Numbered from the stretch's first letter, positions 33,937 to 43,390 are shown. The stretch: 64,000 nt of DNA from Chloroflexota bacterium (GCA_029782365.1 JAKOUW010000235.1:1-64000), one strand, 5' to 3'. Program-made: numbers and translations. Notes: generated from the letters alone by a model not told the origin.

Positions 33937-34947
33937 TTACTTTAATGTCTTAATCCAGGCGATGATGTCATTGATTTGATCATCAGAAAGCGACTTGGCG
34001 TAAGATTCCGGCATGGCGCTCTTGCCGTTGGCTCCTGCAAAGCCTTTGACGATCTTGGCATTTGGATTAATTATCGATTCTTTGATATAAGCTTCATCAG
34101 CCGTCACCGTTGTGCCGTCCTCAAGCTGCACCTGACTACCAAACAAGCCTTTATAGCTAGGGCCTACAATCTTCGAGCCATCAATGCTGTGACAAGCCTT
34201 GCAGCCCTGGGTGCGGTACCAGTATTCGCCGCGCGCCACCGGGTCGGTTGGGATCTGAGAATCTTGGATGAATTGATCAAAATCCGCCTGACTGACAACC
34301 CGCACTTCTGCCAACATATAAGCATGGTTTCGTCCACAGATTTCGGCGCACATCAACGTAAATCGCTTGATTTCTGTCGGGGTTACGCGCAGGTCTTTGT
34401 AAACCCCCGGCACTGCGTCTTGTTTCAGACGAAACTCTTTCACCCAAAATGCATGCAGCACATCTTTCGATGTGATGCGCAAAAGGGCTTGTTTATTCAC
34501 CGGCAGAACGAGCTTATCAGAAACCACTCCGTAATCAGGATATTCGAATGACCACGCCCACTGCTGGCCAATGACTCGCACTTCCAATGCTTTCGGATCT
34601 GGATGCAAGACGTTGGCCAGGGTATTCGAGCCGATGATCGCAAAAACCAACACGGTGACCAATGGTACTGTTGTCCACACCAGTTCAAGGTTGGCGTTTC
34701 CTTCAATGTGGGGGCCATCTTCCAAATCGCCTGGTTTACGCCGGAAGAAAATGACGCTGTAGATCATCAATCCCATAATCAAGGCGAAAAGGAAGGCAAT
34801 CACGACAAACTCGTAGCTGAACAGTTTATCAATAACGACGGCCTGTACGCTGGCCTGCTCGGGCAGCAAATTCGCTGGCGTCAAAACAAGTACACCGCCA
34901 ACTGTCAGCAAGGCCACGACGATCACCGCTCCGATCACATGCTTCAT
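33937..34947 (-). CDS. ctaC: Cytochrome c oxidase subunit II with C-terminal haem c domain (caa3)
   Basis: 336 residues. Two N-terminal membrane helices, then the CuA domain with H...CAEICGRNHAYM (C-x3-C-x3-H-x2-M), then a linked cytochrome c domain with C249-K-A-C-H253 and a distal Met in KSAMPESYA. Takes electrons from external carriers into subunit I. Start ATG 34947 behind GAGGAG; the N-terminal helix may serve as signal anchor. Twelve nt to ctaD. Confidence 0.93.
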   Translation of the reverse strand: MKHVIGAVIVVALLTVGGVLVLTPANLLPEQASVQAVVIDKLFSYEFVVIAFLFALIMGLMIYSVIFFRRKPGDLEDGPHIEGNANLELVWTTVPLVTVLVFAIIGSNTLANVLHPDPKALEVRVIGQQWAWSFEYPDYGVVSDKLVLPVNKQALLRITSKDVLHAFWVKEFRLKQDAVPGVYKDLRVTPTEIKRFTLMCAEICGRNHAYMLAEVRVVSQADFDQFIQDSQIPTDPVARGEYWYRTQGCKACHSIDGSKIVGPSYKGLFGSQVQLEDGTTVTADEAYIKESIINPNAKIVKGFAGANGKSAMPESYAKSLSDDQINDIIAWIKTLK

Positions 34948-34976
34948 AATCTTCTCCTCTTTAAAATTTTCTCCAT

Positions 34977-35333
34977 CTATCGAAGCCAATCATCCGTTTG
35001 AGAAGCCGCCAGGGTGCGCCGGTCGTAGACGATTGCATTACTGCCACCTTCTTTGAGCGAGAGAAGTACCACCCGCATTTGGTGATAGCCTTCTACGAAA
35101 TGAGCCAAAAACTCCTCACGGTTCACATCCTGGTCATCATAATCCACCACCACCAGGTCAGGGCGTAGCTGCTCCAGCGCCACAACAGCAGCCTCCACAC
35201 TCTGGACAATACCAACAACATGCACATCTCTTGCCTGGCGGCTTTGCAGCAGGTGTTGAATGCCTCTGCCAAACAAAGGATGGCTTGAGATGATCAAAAC
35301 GCGGCGCGGTTCAGAGTCAGGTTGGTTGGGCAT
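34977..35333 (-). CDS. Degenerate response-regulator receiver protein
   Basis: 118 residues, one CheY-like receiver fold and no output domain. D64 (VVVDYDD) is at the usual phosphorylation site and K93 at the conserved lysine, but the acidic pair after the first strand is replaced by Ser-Ser (VLIISSHPLF), so Mg-dependent phosphorylation is doubtful. Directly upstream of ctaC on the same strand, with a full two-component system next to it. Probably a regulator or scaffold of oxidase expression; inferred. Confidence 0.7.
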   Translation of the reverse strand: MPNQPDSEPRRVLIISSHPLFGRGIQHLLQSRQARDVHVVGIVQSVEAAVVALEQLRPDLVVVDYDDQDVNREEFLAHFVEGYHQMRVVLLSLKEGGSNAIVYDRRTLAASQTDDWLR

Positions 35334-35431
35334 AATGTATAGGTGGAAATGATTGGCTACCCAAATAATTTACCAAATCTCATCCAATTTGTCATTCCCC
35401 AGTCCAGGAAAGAAAGGAGGATTTACAAAAC

Positions 35432-35464
35432 ACAGAAGGGTGATTTTGGCAATCACCCTTCTGT
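35432..35464 (-). terminator. Hairpin, probable terminator after response regulator gene
   Basis: ACAGAAGGGTGATT (35432-35445) and AATCACCCTTCTGT (35451-35464) pair exactly around TTGGC. On the minus strand GTTTTG follows, a weak T-stretch. It separates the two-component genes from the oxidase operon. Confidence 0.6.
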
Positions 35465-35486
35465 AAGTCATTCTGGCTTCTGTCAG

Positions 35487-36128
35487 CTATTCCTGATGGA
35501 TCAGACCGAGTTGGTTCGCTTTGCTTACCGCTTCTGCCCTGTTCGAAGCGTCCAACTTTTCAAGGATATGGCGAATATGGGTTTTGATCGTATTTTCCGA
35601 GACAAATAAGTGCGCTGCGATTTGAGCCGTTGTCAGGCCTTTGGCCAGGGCGTCCAGCACATCAATCTCGCGCTTACTGATTCCTTTATCACCGGCCTGT
35701 ACACCAACATTGAGAACAGCCCGCATGACCGGCTGGGTTACTTCGGGCGCTAAAACTGATTTGCCCGCCGCCACCTGTAAAATTGCTTTGCGCAATTCTT
35801 CTGGCTCTGCATTCTTTAATAAATATCCTTCTGCGCCAGCAGCAATCGCCCCAAACAAATCCTCTTCCTGGCGTGAAATCGTCAGCATTATGATTTTGCA
35901 GGGCTCGCCTGGCAGCAGCGCCTCTACTGCTTCCACGCCGCTCATCTGAGGCATGTTTACATCCATTAAAACGATATCCGGCTTTGCCTGGCGGATAACC
36001 TCAACAGCATCTTTGCCATTGGCCGCCTCGCCGATTACTTTGAACTCAGGCATGTCATTTAATAAACCGATTAGCCCAGCCCGAAATAGGGCGTGATCAT
36101 CTACCACCACTAAACGTACCGGAACCAT
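35487..36128 (-). CDS. LuxR/NarL-type response regulator
   Basis: 213 residues. Receiver with acidic pair D10-D11 and phospho-acceptor D56 (DIVLMDVNMP), then a LuxR helix-turn-helix at about 148-208 (ISKREIDVLDALAKGLTTAQIAAHLF, KTHIRHILEKLDA). Begins 1 nt after the stop of the histidine kinase gene, so the two form one unit. Candidate regulator of the neighbouring oxidase genes. Confidence 0.92.
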   Translation of the reverse strand: MVPVRLVVVDDHALFRAGLIGLLNDMPEFKVIGEAANGKDAVEVIRQAKPDIVLMDVNMPQMSGVEAVEALLPGEPCKIIMLTISRQEEDLFGAIAAGAEGYLLKNAEPEELRKAILQVAAGKSVLAPEVTQPVMRAVLNVGVQAGDKGISKREIDVLDALAKGLTTAQIAAHLFVSENTIKTHIRHILEKLDASNRAEAVSKANQLGLIHQE

Positions 36129-37877
36129 TTAAACCTCCAAACGGTTGCTCTCTTGAAGGGGCAGCCGGATGCGGACAGTGGTCCCCTGTCCAGGCCGGCT
36201 CTTGATCTGAAAATCCGCGCCGAGCAGTTCGGCCCGCTCGCGCATGCCGCGCAGGCCATAACGAGATGGATCAGGGACATCCTCGACTGAGAAACCCTGG
36301 CCGTCATCTCGAATTTCAAGGAAGATATCGCTTTTATCCTGGAAACAGGATATCCAGGTGTTGTGGGCATGGGCATGTTTGCGCACGTTGCTCAACGCTT
36401 CTTGAGCGATGCGGATGAGCTGTGCGTGAACTTCCGGTGCGAGCTGTTCACGCACTTCAATCCGCTCCAGGATGACATTTAATCCATTCGAACCCGTGAA
36501 AGAAGAAAATTCAACTGCAATTTGCTGCAGCCAATGCTCCAAAGAATTACCATTTTGGTCGCCTGGGCGGAGGCGCAAGCCGTCGATTGCCTGGCGAGCA
36601 TCCTGGTAAGCAGCAGCCAGAGTATTATACGAGAGATGCAGGGCTTGAGATAACCGTTCGCGATCACCGCGTTCCAGGTAGCTCAGGGTTTGAGCGACCT
36701 GCAATTTCAAGAATCCGAGGGTTTGCGCCAAACCATCATGGATTTCTCGCGCCAGACGAGTGCGTTCTTCCATCATTACTTTATATTCCAACCCAGCGAT
36801 TTGCTCCGCATTGAGCAGCAAAACAGAAATTTGCTCCGTCATGCCGCGCACCAGCATGATCTGTCGCTGGTGAAAATGCTCCAAGCCGCGGTCGCCAACC
36901 ATTAACACCCCTGCCGATTCGCCCACGCCTGTCATCAGAGGAGAAATAATCCAAGAGTGAAAGCCAGGGATAGTCTGCCCAGCCTGTTCGGACGATAAAA
37001 GCTGGTTTGTCTCGATTGCCAGGTGGATGAGCGAATCAAACTGCTGTATTTCGTCTGGTTGGAGATTTCCGGCACAAAGCTGATTTTGCGGCAGCCAATT
37101 TTGCTGATTGACTCGGGCACTGGGATTCAAGGCAATTGTCGCAAAATCAATCTCTAGGGTGGTCTGCAAATTTTCAAGCATGCTGGTCAGCGAAGCGCTC
37201 AAATCATTTTTTTGACGAGCGGATCGCAGTTGAAGCAAAGAGGCCAGTTCGCGCTGGCGTAAGCGGTCGCTTTCCAGGGCCAGGGTGGTCGCATCAACCA
37301 GCGAGCGTAAAAAGGCTTGCTTCTGCTCCGATAGATTTCCGGTATCGGGCATGTAAAGGTTGAGCATCCCCAGGTTGCGCGCCGCATAGCGCAGCGGGTA
37401 ACAGTAGATGCCCATTGCCTCGGAAAATGGGCCTTTCAAGAGAACGCAAGCGCCATCGTGGTTTTCCAGCTTGGAACACGATTGGCACACCTGGCGGACT
37501 GCTGCAGAAGCCAAATATTCCAAAAATGCATCCGGGATCGGGAAGGGAAAATCACCCAAGCGGATGGTTGCCATTGGCTGACCGCGTTCATCCAGCGGAA
37601 CAAACGAAGCGCCCATCGAATTGGTAGTTTGCATCGCTAACTTCAATACCAACTGGATGATTTCTTTCTCGTCGCCCGTCTCTACAAAAGTTTTATTTAG
37701 TTTCAATATCGATTGAAGTTGGGTATCCGTCTCCAAGCGAGAGATCTCCGCCTGGCGCAGCTTCTCTTGCATCTGGCGCAGAAAGCGGTTGGATCGCAGC
37801 TGAAGCAAGACTAAACCAACCAGGCATAAAAGCAAAGCACCTTCAATCAAAATTGAAACAATAAAAGCCTGATTCAC
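36129..37877 (-). CDS. Sensor histidine kinase (NarX/DegS type) with GAF-like domains
   Basis: 582 residues. One N-terminal membrane helix (ILIEGALLLCLVGLVLLQL), a coiled segment, a GAF-like domain with clustered cysteines (VRQVCQSCSKLENHDGACVL, about 130-150), a second GAF-like domain, HisKA_3 with H380 (REIHDGLAQTLGF) and a C-terminal HATPase with DDGQGFS and GLRGMRERAE. The cysteines resemble those of oxygen- or redox-sensing NreB/DegS-type kinases. Start GTG 37877. Partner is the LuxR regulator downstream. Confidence 0.9.
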   Translation of the reverse strand: MNQAFIVSILIEGALLLCLVGLVLLQLRSNRFLRQMQEKLRQAEISRLETDTQLQSILKLNKTFVETGDEKEIIQLVLKLAMQTTNSMGASFVPLDERGQPMATIRLGDFPFPIPDAFLEYLASAAVRQVCQSCSKLENHDGACVLLKGPFSEAMGIYCYPLRYAARNLGMLNLYMPDTGNLSEQKQAFLRSLVDATTLALESDRLRQRELASLLQLRSARQKNDLSASLTSMLENLQTTLEIDFATIALNPSARVNQQNWLPQNQLCAGNLQPDEIQQFDSLIHLAIETNQLLSSEQAGQTIPGFHSWIISPLMTGVGESAGVLMVGDRGLEHFHQRQIMLVRGMTEQISVLLLNAEQIAGLEYKVMMEERTRLAREIHDGLAQTLGFLKLQVAQTLSYLERGDRERLSQALHLSYNTLAAAYQDARQAIDGLRLRPGDQNGNSLEHWLQQIAVEFSSFTGSNGLNVILERIEVREQLAPEVHAQLIRIAQEALSNVRKHAHAHNTWISCFQDKSDIFLEIRDDGQGFSVEDVPDPSRYGLRGMRERAELLGADFQIKSRPGQGTTVRIRLPLQESNRLEV

Positions 37878-37921
37878 AACCCTATTTTACTCGATAATTC
37901 GCATCGCACCTTTTGAAGTTA

Positions 37922-37930
37922 TGGTATAAT
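37922..37930 (+). promoter_or_regulatory. Extended -10 promoter of rpsO-pnp
   Basis: TGGTATAAT (37922-37930) is a full extended -10. No clear -35 in the usual place. The transcript starts near 37937, about 88 nt before rpsO. Confidence 0.7.
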
Positions 37931-38024
37931 CCGTCCGCTGACTAGACCAACCTGCGGCTTGTTTGAATACGGCTGCCGGCTTGGAGACCTGCAAGCAAAA
38001 TTAAGAAAAAGAAAGGCAGAAGTC

Positions 38025-38297
38025 ATGATTGACAAAGAAACCAAAACTAAAGTTATCCAGGAATACGCTATACACGAAGGCGATACCGGTTCACCCGGAG
38101 TGCAAATTGCACTGCTGACCAAGCGCATCCAATACCTGACTGAGCATCTGCGCCTGCATAAGCACGATGAATCTTCGCGCCGCGGCTTGCTCAAATTGGT
38201 TGGACAGCGCCGCCGTTTGCTGGCCTATGTGAAAAGTAAGGAATTCCAGCGGTACCAGGCTCTTTCAGAAAAATTGAACCTGCGCCGCATTAAGTAA
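38025..38297 (+). CDS. rpsO: 30S ribosomal protein S15
   Basis: 90 residues, full length. EGDTGSPGVQIALLTKRI and HKHDESSRRGLLKLVGQRRRLLAY are the classic S15 segments that bind 16S rRNA at the three-way junction. Start ATG 38025 with GAAAGG upstream; an in-frame extension to 37959 would begin inside the leader. The order rpsO-pnp is conserved in many bacteria. S15 often controls its own mRNA, but I see no clear pseudoknot. Confidence 0.95.
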   Translation: MIDKETKTKVIQEYAIHEGDTGSPGVQIALLTKRIQYLTEHLRLHKHDESSRRGLLKLVGQRRRLLAYVKSKEFQRYQALSEKLNLRRIK

Positions 38298-38358
38298 CCT
38301 AGAGCCAGGCAGGGAAACCCGCCAATGGCAAGATAGAAGTATTGTGAATTTGTACGAC

Positions 38359-38435
38359 CCCCAGAAAAATTGAGAGTTAGCCACAGGGCAAAGACTTGAA
38401 AATTTCTTTGCTCTGTGGCTCTCTTTATTCTGGGG
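38359..38435 (+). promoter_or_regulatory. Long stem-loop between rpsO and pnp
   Basis: Inner stem AGCCACAGGGCAAAG (38379-38393) with CTTTGCTCTGTGGCT (38406-38420), 15 bp with one G-U; outer stem CCCCAGAA (38359-38366) with TTCTGGGG (38428-38435). There is no strong T-run after it. It resembles the position of the RNase III-processed hairpin in the E. coli rpsO-pnp region; it could also end rpsO transcripts in part. Confidence 0.6.
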
Positions 38436-38568
38436 AGCGCACCATTTTGAACGAATCAACCCGCTCACCAGTTAGGAATTGAAAGATGTTGCAGAACATG
38501 CAATTGTGTCGTTCGGCAGCGCCCCTCAGTCCCTGACAGTGTGAGCAACAACACTCTCAGGAGATTAT

Positions 38569-40845
38569 ATGAAACCAGAAAATAAAGTATATACTGCCGC
38601 GGTTGGCGGCAAAGAGATGACCTTTGAAACAGGTCGCCTGGCACTGCAAGCCGGCGGCGCGGTCACTGTGCGCATCGGCGAAACGATGATGTTCGCTGCT
38701 GCCTCCATCAGCCCATCCATCCGTCCGGGCATTGATTTTTTTCCGCTCACGGTGGATTACGAAGAACGCATGTATGCCGGTGGGCGCATCCCAGGTTCGT
38801 TCTTCCGCCGCGAAGGCCGGCCTACCGAAGAAGCGATTCTCATCGCCCGCCTGACTGACCGGCCCCTGCGCCCGTTATTCCCCAAGGATTTGCGCAACGA
38901 TGTGCAGGTCATCCTATATTCATTTTCGATCGATGATGAAAATCCCATCGACATCCTGGGCGTCAATGCCGCCTCTGCGGCGCTGATGATTTCGGACGCG
39001 CCGTGGAATGGTCCGGTTGCCGCAGTGCGTGTAGGTCGGGTGAACGGCGAGCTGGTCGTCATGCCCACCTTCCAGGAGATGGAACACTCCGATCTCGATC
39101 TGCGCCTGGCCGGCACGCGAGAGGCCATCCTGATGGTTGAATGCGGCGCCAATGAAATCCCAGAGGATGTCATGCTGGCCGCGCTGGAATTTGGCCACCA
39201 GGCCATGCAGCCGATTATCGACGTGATCGTGCAAATGCGCGCCGATGTTGGCAAACCGAAAATGGAATATACACCTTTCAAAGTCGAACCCGACCTGGCA
39301 AAGAAAGTTTACAACCAGGTGGCCGCCTTATTGGATGACATCTTCGACAAAGGCATGATGAAAGGTGAGCGCAATACAGCTCTCGATGATCTGCGCGCGA
39401 AAATCGCCACTGACCTGGCCGGCGATGATGCCGAAATGAAACTCCAGGTAGCTGAAGCGTTTGATGTGGCCGTGCGCACTTCTGTCCGCAGCCGCATCCT
39501 CGAACGCAATATTCGGCTGGATGGCCGCGGCCTGACCGATATCCGCCCAATATGGTGCGAAGTCGGACTCAGCCCGCGCGCCCACGGTTCCGGCCTTTTT
39601 ACGCGCGGCGAAACACAGGTGCTGACCCTGGCAACCCTGGGCACACCTAAAGATGCCCAGGAGATGGATTCTCTGCAGAACACAGAAGACAAGCGGTACA
39701 TCCACCACTATAATTTCCCTCCGTTTTCCACGGGTGAAGTCAAAGCGCTGCGCGGCTCTTCGCGCCGCGATATCGGGCACGGCGCCCTGGCTGAACGCGC
39801 CCTGGTGCCAGTCATTCCGCCGATGGAAGAATTCCCTTACACTCTGCGCCTGGTGTCCGAAGTTTTGGGCTCCAATGGCAGTTCATCGATGGCCTCCGTG
39901 TGTGGTTCCACCCTGGCGCTGATGGACACTGGTGTGCCGATCAAATCCCCAGTAGCGGGCGTCGCTATGGGCCTGATCAAGGAATCTGAGCGCTTCGTCG
40001 TTCTGACGGATATCCTGGGCGCTGAAGACCACCTGGGAGATATGGATTTTAAAGTCGCCGGCACTGCCAAAGGCATAACCGCTTTACAAATGGATATCAA
40101 AATCGCTGGCATCACCAGCCAGATTTTGACCCAGGCGCTTGCTCAGGCGCGCACTGCACGCATGAGCATCATGGAGAAGATCCTGGCCGTCATGCCACAG
40201 CCTCGGCCTGAATTGAAACCGCATGTGCCGCGTGTCATCGTAGTGAAGATCCCGGTCGACAAGATCGGCGCAATTATCGGCCCAGGCGGTAAAAACATTC
40301 GCGCCCTGCAGGAACAAACCAATACCAAGATCGACATCGACGAAGATGGCTCTGTATATATCGCAGCTACCGACGCCGAATCATCTCGCAAAGCGCAGGA
40401 TATGATCGAAGGCATCACGGAAGTGCCCGTGCTCGGCCGAATTTACACCGGGAAAGTGGTGCGCATCGAAAGCTTTGGCGCTTTTGTTGAGATTATGCCC
40501 AACATAGATGGTATGGTGCACATCTCACAGCTCGATTCGGTGCGGATCAACCAGGTCGAAGACGTTGTCTCCTTGGGCGATGAAATCACCGTGATGGTCA
40601 CGGGCATCGACCCCTCCGGCAAGATCCGTCTCTCTCGCCAGGCTGTCCTGGAAGGCTGGTCGTTGGAAGAAGCAGTGGCTAATGATCGTCCCACTGGTGG
40701 TAAAGGCGGCGGACGGCCGGGTGGTAACAACAACCGCGGCGGTGATCGCGGCGGCGATCGCGGCGGCCGGCCCCAGGGTGGTGATCGAGGCGGTCGCGAG
40801 CGCGGCGGATTCGACCGGCGCTCCGGCGGTGGAAAACCTCGTTAG
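38569..40845 (+). CDS. pnp: Polynucleotide phosphorylase
   Basis: 758 residues. Two RNase PH domains (starting near 14 and 320; GKEMTFETGRLALQAGGAV, and LFTRGETQVLTLATLG), a KH domain near 553-615 (IGAIIGPGGKNIRALQEQT) and an S1 domain near 620-695 (GRIYTGKVVRIESFGAFVEI), then a Gly/Arg/Asp-rich tail (about 705-758). 3'-5' phosphorolytic RNA decay. Start ATG 38569 behind AGGAGA. The RGG-type tail is longer than in E. coli. Confidence 0.97.
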   Translation: MKPENKVYTAAVGGKEMTFETGRLALQAGGAVTVRIGETMMFAAASISPSIRPGIDFFPLTVDYEERMYAGGRIPGSFFRREGRPTEEAILIARLTDRPLRPLFPKDLRNDVQVILYSFSIDDENPIDILGVNAASAALMISDAPWNGPVAAVRVGRVNGELVVMPTFQEMEHSDLDLRLAGTREAILMVECGANEIPEDVMLAALEFGHQAMQPIIDVIVQMRADVGKPKMEYTPFKVEPDLAKKVYNQVAALLDDIFDKGMMKGERNTALDDLRAKIATDLAGDDAEMKLQVAEAFDVAVRTSVRSRILERNIRLDGRGLTDIRPIWCEVGLSPRAHGSGLFTRGETQVLTLATLGTPKDAQEMDSLQNTEDKRYIHHYNFPPFSTGEVKALRGSSRRDIGHGALAERALVPVIPPMEEFPYTLRLVSEVLGSNGSSSMASVCGSTLALMDTGVPIKSPVAGVAMGLIKESERFVVLTDILGAEDHLGDMDFKVAGTAKGITALQMDIKIAGITSQILTQALAQARTARMSIMEKILAVMPQPRPELKPHVPRVIVVKIPVDKIGAIIGPGGKNIRALQEQTNTKIDIDEDGSVYIAATDAESSRKAQDMIEGITEVPVLGRIYTGKVVRIESFGAFVEIMPNIDGMVHISQLDSVRINQVEDVVSLGDEITVMVTGIDPSGKIRLSRQAVLEGWSLEEAVANDRPTGGKGGGRPGGNNNRGGDRGGDRGGRPQGGDRGGRERGGFDRRSGGGKPR

Positions 40846-40858
40846 TCGCATAATAACC

Positions 40859-40885
40859 AAAAGGCCGGCAGCTAGCCGGCCTTTT
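40859..40885. terminator. Bidirectional rho-independent terminator
   Basis: AAAAGGCCGGC (40859-40869) and GCCGGCCTTTT (40875-40885) pair around AGCTA; T-runs on both strands serve pnp from the left and the TadE-like gene from the right. Confidence 0.85.
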
Positions 40886-40903
40886 GATTAATTCTTGATC
40901 CAA

Positions 40904-41482
40904 CTAGGGCTTCGGTGTTGGCGTATTGGTCGGCACCGGCGTGGGCGCGATGGTGGGAGGCAGAACACCGGCAGGTGTGCCGAATCCCGGGTTGCGGAAG
41001 CGTTCCACCACGTATTCGACATGCGCGCCTAAGCGAACCCAGGGCCAGATTCTGCTCAGAAAAGGTGTCACCAGCGGGTAGTTATACATCACGTCCACCG
41101 CTACGCGTGCATTCGGTCCTCCGGGATACTCCTTCCCGGCAGTGGGCGAATCCGAAGCATACACATTTACCCGAAAATAGCCCGGCTCGAACTGGCCGGC
41201 TGTCGTTTTAATCACCAGGTTATTTGTATGGGCGCGCGCCTCGGTTTTGATCGCGTTTAAACGGGCAGTATCCCATTGATCCACCCCGGGAGCCACTCCT
41301 TGCTGACCTGTGCTGGCATAACGTACTGCGGCCTGGGCGCATTCTTGTACGTTAATCCAGGCCTGGACGAGGGGACCAAATTCCACAAAGGCCAGCGCCA
41401 GGCTGAGAAAGATCATCAATCCCAGGGCGAACTCCACCAGAGATTGGCCGGACATGCTCCTGTTTTTCTGTTTTCCGGGCAT
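40904..41482 (-). CDS. TadE-like minor pilin/pilus assembly protein
   Basis: 192 residues. N-terminal SMSGQSLVEFALGLMIFLSLALAF matches the TadE signature (G-Q-S-L-V-E-F then one helix), a type III prepilin-like signal. The outside part ends in a Thr/Pro-rich tail (PTIAPTPVPTNTPTPK). Last of three TadE/TadG genes in this operon (43277 down). No TadA motor is near, so they may serve a surface structure built elsewhere. Confidence 0.8.
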   Translation of the reverse strand: MPGKQKNRSMSGQSLVEFALGLMIFLSLALAFVEFGPLVQAWINVQECAQAAVRYASTGQQGVAPGVDQWDTARLNAIKTEARAHTNNLVIKTTAGQFEPGYFRVNVYASDSPTAGKEYPGGPNARVAVDVMYNYPLVTPFLSRIWPWVRLGAHVEYVVERFRNPGFGTPAGVLPPTIAPTPVPTNTPTPKP

Positions 41483-41498
41483 AGATTTTGCCTCTCAC

Positions 41499-42731
41499 TT
41501 AACGGATCAGGCGGGTATAGATGCGCGACGCGATATCGCTGAAAGCCTGTGTCAGCGCTGCCGCATCGGGAGCATAAAAGTAATTATCGCTGCCGTTATC
41601 GTATTTCCCATTATCTGTCCAATCCGCCATATCTTTCAAAAGTTGAACGGCGCTGGGATACTTGGTGATCTCACTTACCCCATAGCCGATCGTGTAAATA
41701 GAAGTTTCGCTTAAAGTCCAGACATTTTTCGCCTTGCCTAACGCATAGTTTTCGGCAGTGCTGCCATAGCCTGGACAGGTATAACTCGGGTAAGAACCGG
41801 TACAGTTCGCGGCGCCATCCGTCATGAAAACGACCGACCAGATCGAATCGGGTCTGCCTTCGCTGGCAATGTGAGTATGCGCTAGCTGGATGCCATCTCC
41901 GATGTTGGTGTTCAAGTCCGTACCGGTATAGGTCGTCATATTATCGATCGCCGCCTTGACTGAGTTGAAATCACTGGTCAAGACGATTTCTGTTTGACCG
42001 TATTTATTAAAAGTAACCAACCCAATTTGATCGTATGTGGAAGACAATTTATCTACAAAACTCTTGGCCGCCGGTTTGATGCCAGTATCGAAGGGATTGC
42101 AAACATGCAGCATATTGCAGTATTTTCGCCGGCAGCTAATATCATTCCAGGCATTGGTTGCTCCAGAGGCTGTTTTCGGATAGGTATTCCCGCAAGCCTT
42201 AGGATTATAGTAGGGATAAGCGGTGAACCAATTCCCTGGCTGAGGTGTGTCGGAAGTCATCGATGATGAGGTGTCCAGCACCAGGTAAACATCCAACGGA
42301 GCGCTTTCACCCTCCCCAGAGGCAGACACAGACGCGTTTTTCCAACCGAGGAAACGCATGAAATAAAAATCGCCAACCACGGACGCCGAAATGGCGATCG
42401 ATTTGCGCGGCGGGGAATAGGTAGGATAAGTGATCGTTAATGGGTTGGAGAGCGGGTCAAAATTATAGCCGTGCAAGCGCATAAATTCATACGCGGCGTT
42501 GGATGCAGCAGCCTGGTCAGGCAGCTTATTCGCCGCCGCCAGGCAGGCCGCGTCGACTGCCTTGGTCAAGTTTTCCTTGGTCAGGTAAAACATGGCGGCA
42601 TCCGTGGCCAATCCCACCAGACTGATCAGTGCTACCATGGCAATGGCAACCACCACAATCATTTGCCCGCGCTGCGAGTGGTTTCCTAACCTATATTTTA
42701 TATACCTGGAATTATTCACAAACAACCTCAA
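41499..42731 (-). CDS. TadG-like protein with VWA domain
   Basis: 410 residues. N-terminal RGQMIVVVAIAMVALISLVGLATD is the TadG anchor; a von Willebrand A domain from about 147 has the MIDAS residues D153-T-S155-S-S157, followed by FMTDGAANC. VWA domains bind metal and ligands, so it may be a pilus-tip adhesin. TadE genes lie on both sides in the same direction. Between D153 and the next strand is an unusual Cys/Gly-rich stretch. Confidence 0.85.
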   Translation of the reverse strand: MRLFVNNSRYIKYRLGNHSQRGQMIVVVAIAMVALISLVGLATDAAMFYLTKENLTKAVDAACLAAANKLPDQAAASNAAYEFMRLHGYNFDPLSNPLTITYPTYSPPRKSIAISASVVGDFYFMRFLGWKNASVSASGEGESAPLDVYLVLDTSSSMTSDTPQPGNWFTAYPYYNPKACGNTYPKTASGATNAWNDISCRRKYCNMLHVCNPFDTGIKPAAKSFVDKLSSTYDQIGLVTFNKYGQTEIVLTSDFNSVKAAIDNMTTYTGTDLNTNIGDGIQLAHTHIASEGRPDSIWSVVFMTDGAANCTGSYPSYTCPGYGSTAENYALGKAKNVWTLSETSIYTIGYGVSEITKYPSAVQLLKDMADWTDNGKYDNGSDNYFYAPDAAALTQAFSDIASRIYTRLIR

Positions 42732-42734
42732 AAA

Positions 42735-43277
42735 TCAACGCTGAACAAGTTGGACGGAGTAGGCGCGCAAGGCAATCGGATTGGGGATAAATTGAGAGAA
42801 GAAAGGAAAACCAATCACCTGGGATTGGTTATACAGTACCTCGACATCCACAACCCGGCAGGCAGGATCGCTTGATTTCAGCCTGGCAGCCAGGGTGGCA
42901 GCCGTCAGTACGGGTGACATTCCGCTGCCCTTGGTGTTAGTGACAGAATAATTCGCCACCGAGGTGCCGTTAACATCCGCCCGGACGATGATCACATCGA
43001 CCAATGCGCTGGTCTTATAACCTTCGCGCGCCAGGGTCTGCTCGACCATGGTCAATACCTGGCTGTTTGTGTAGAACGCCCCCACAGCGCCAATCCGGGA
43101 ACCGGCAGTGGCTGCGTCAAGCAGCGTCAGGTACGTGAAGCAAGCCGAAGTGACCTCCACCATGCCCACGAACAGCATGAGGATTACAGGCAAAGAAATT
43201 GCCAGTTCGATCAGGCTTTGACCTCGCGATAATTGTTCTCTACTTTGACGAAAACGATTGCGCCAAGAACAAATCAT
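42735..43277 (-). CDS. TadE-like minor pilin
   Basis: 180 residues. LSRGQSLIELAISLPVILMLFVGMVEV is the TadE prepilin-type signal and helix, followed by an extracytoplasmic domain. First gene of the 43277-40904 operon, behind GGGGAGG. The consensus promoter lies 50-80 nt upstream. Confidence 0.82.
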   Translation of the reverse strand: MICSWRNRFRQSREQLSRGQSLIELAISLPVILMLFVGMVEVTSACFTYLTLLDAATAGSRIGAVGAFYTNSQVLTMVEQTLAREGYKTSALVDVIIVRADVNGTSVANYSVTNTKGSGMSPVLTAATLAARLKSSDPACRVVDVEVLYNQSQVIGFPFFSQFIPNPIALRAYSVQLVQR

Positions 43278-43329
43278 ACGCCTCCCCTGTTAAATGTAAA
43301 TAAAGATGCGCGGTATTAATATTTCTTAT

Positions 43330-43358
43330 ATTATAGAAGTTTTTTTCAAGAGAGTCAA
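43330..43358 (-). promoter_or_regulatory. Sigma-70 promoter of the TadE-TadG-TadE operon
   Basis: TTGACT (43353-43358), 17-nt spacer, TATAAT (43330-43335) on the minus strand; the transcript starts near 43323, about 46 nt before the first gene. Confidence 0.75.
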
Positions 43359-43390
43359 ATTAATAAATGCAGCTTCTCCTTCGAAAGTTA

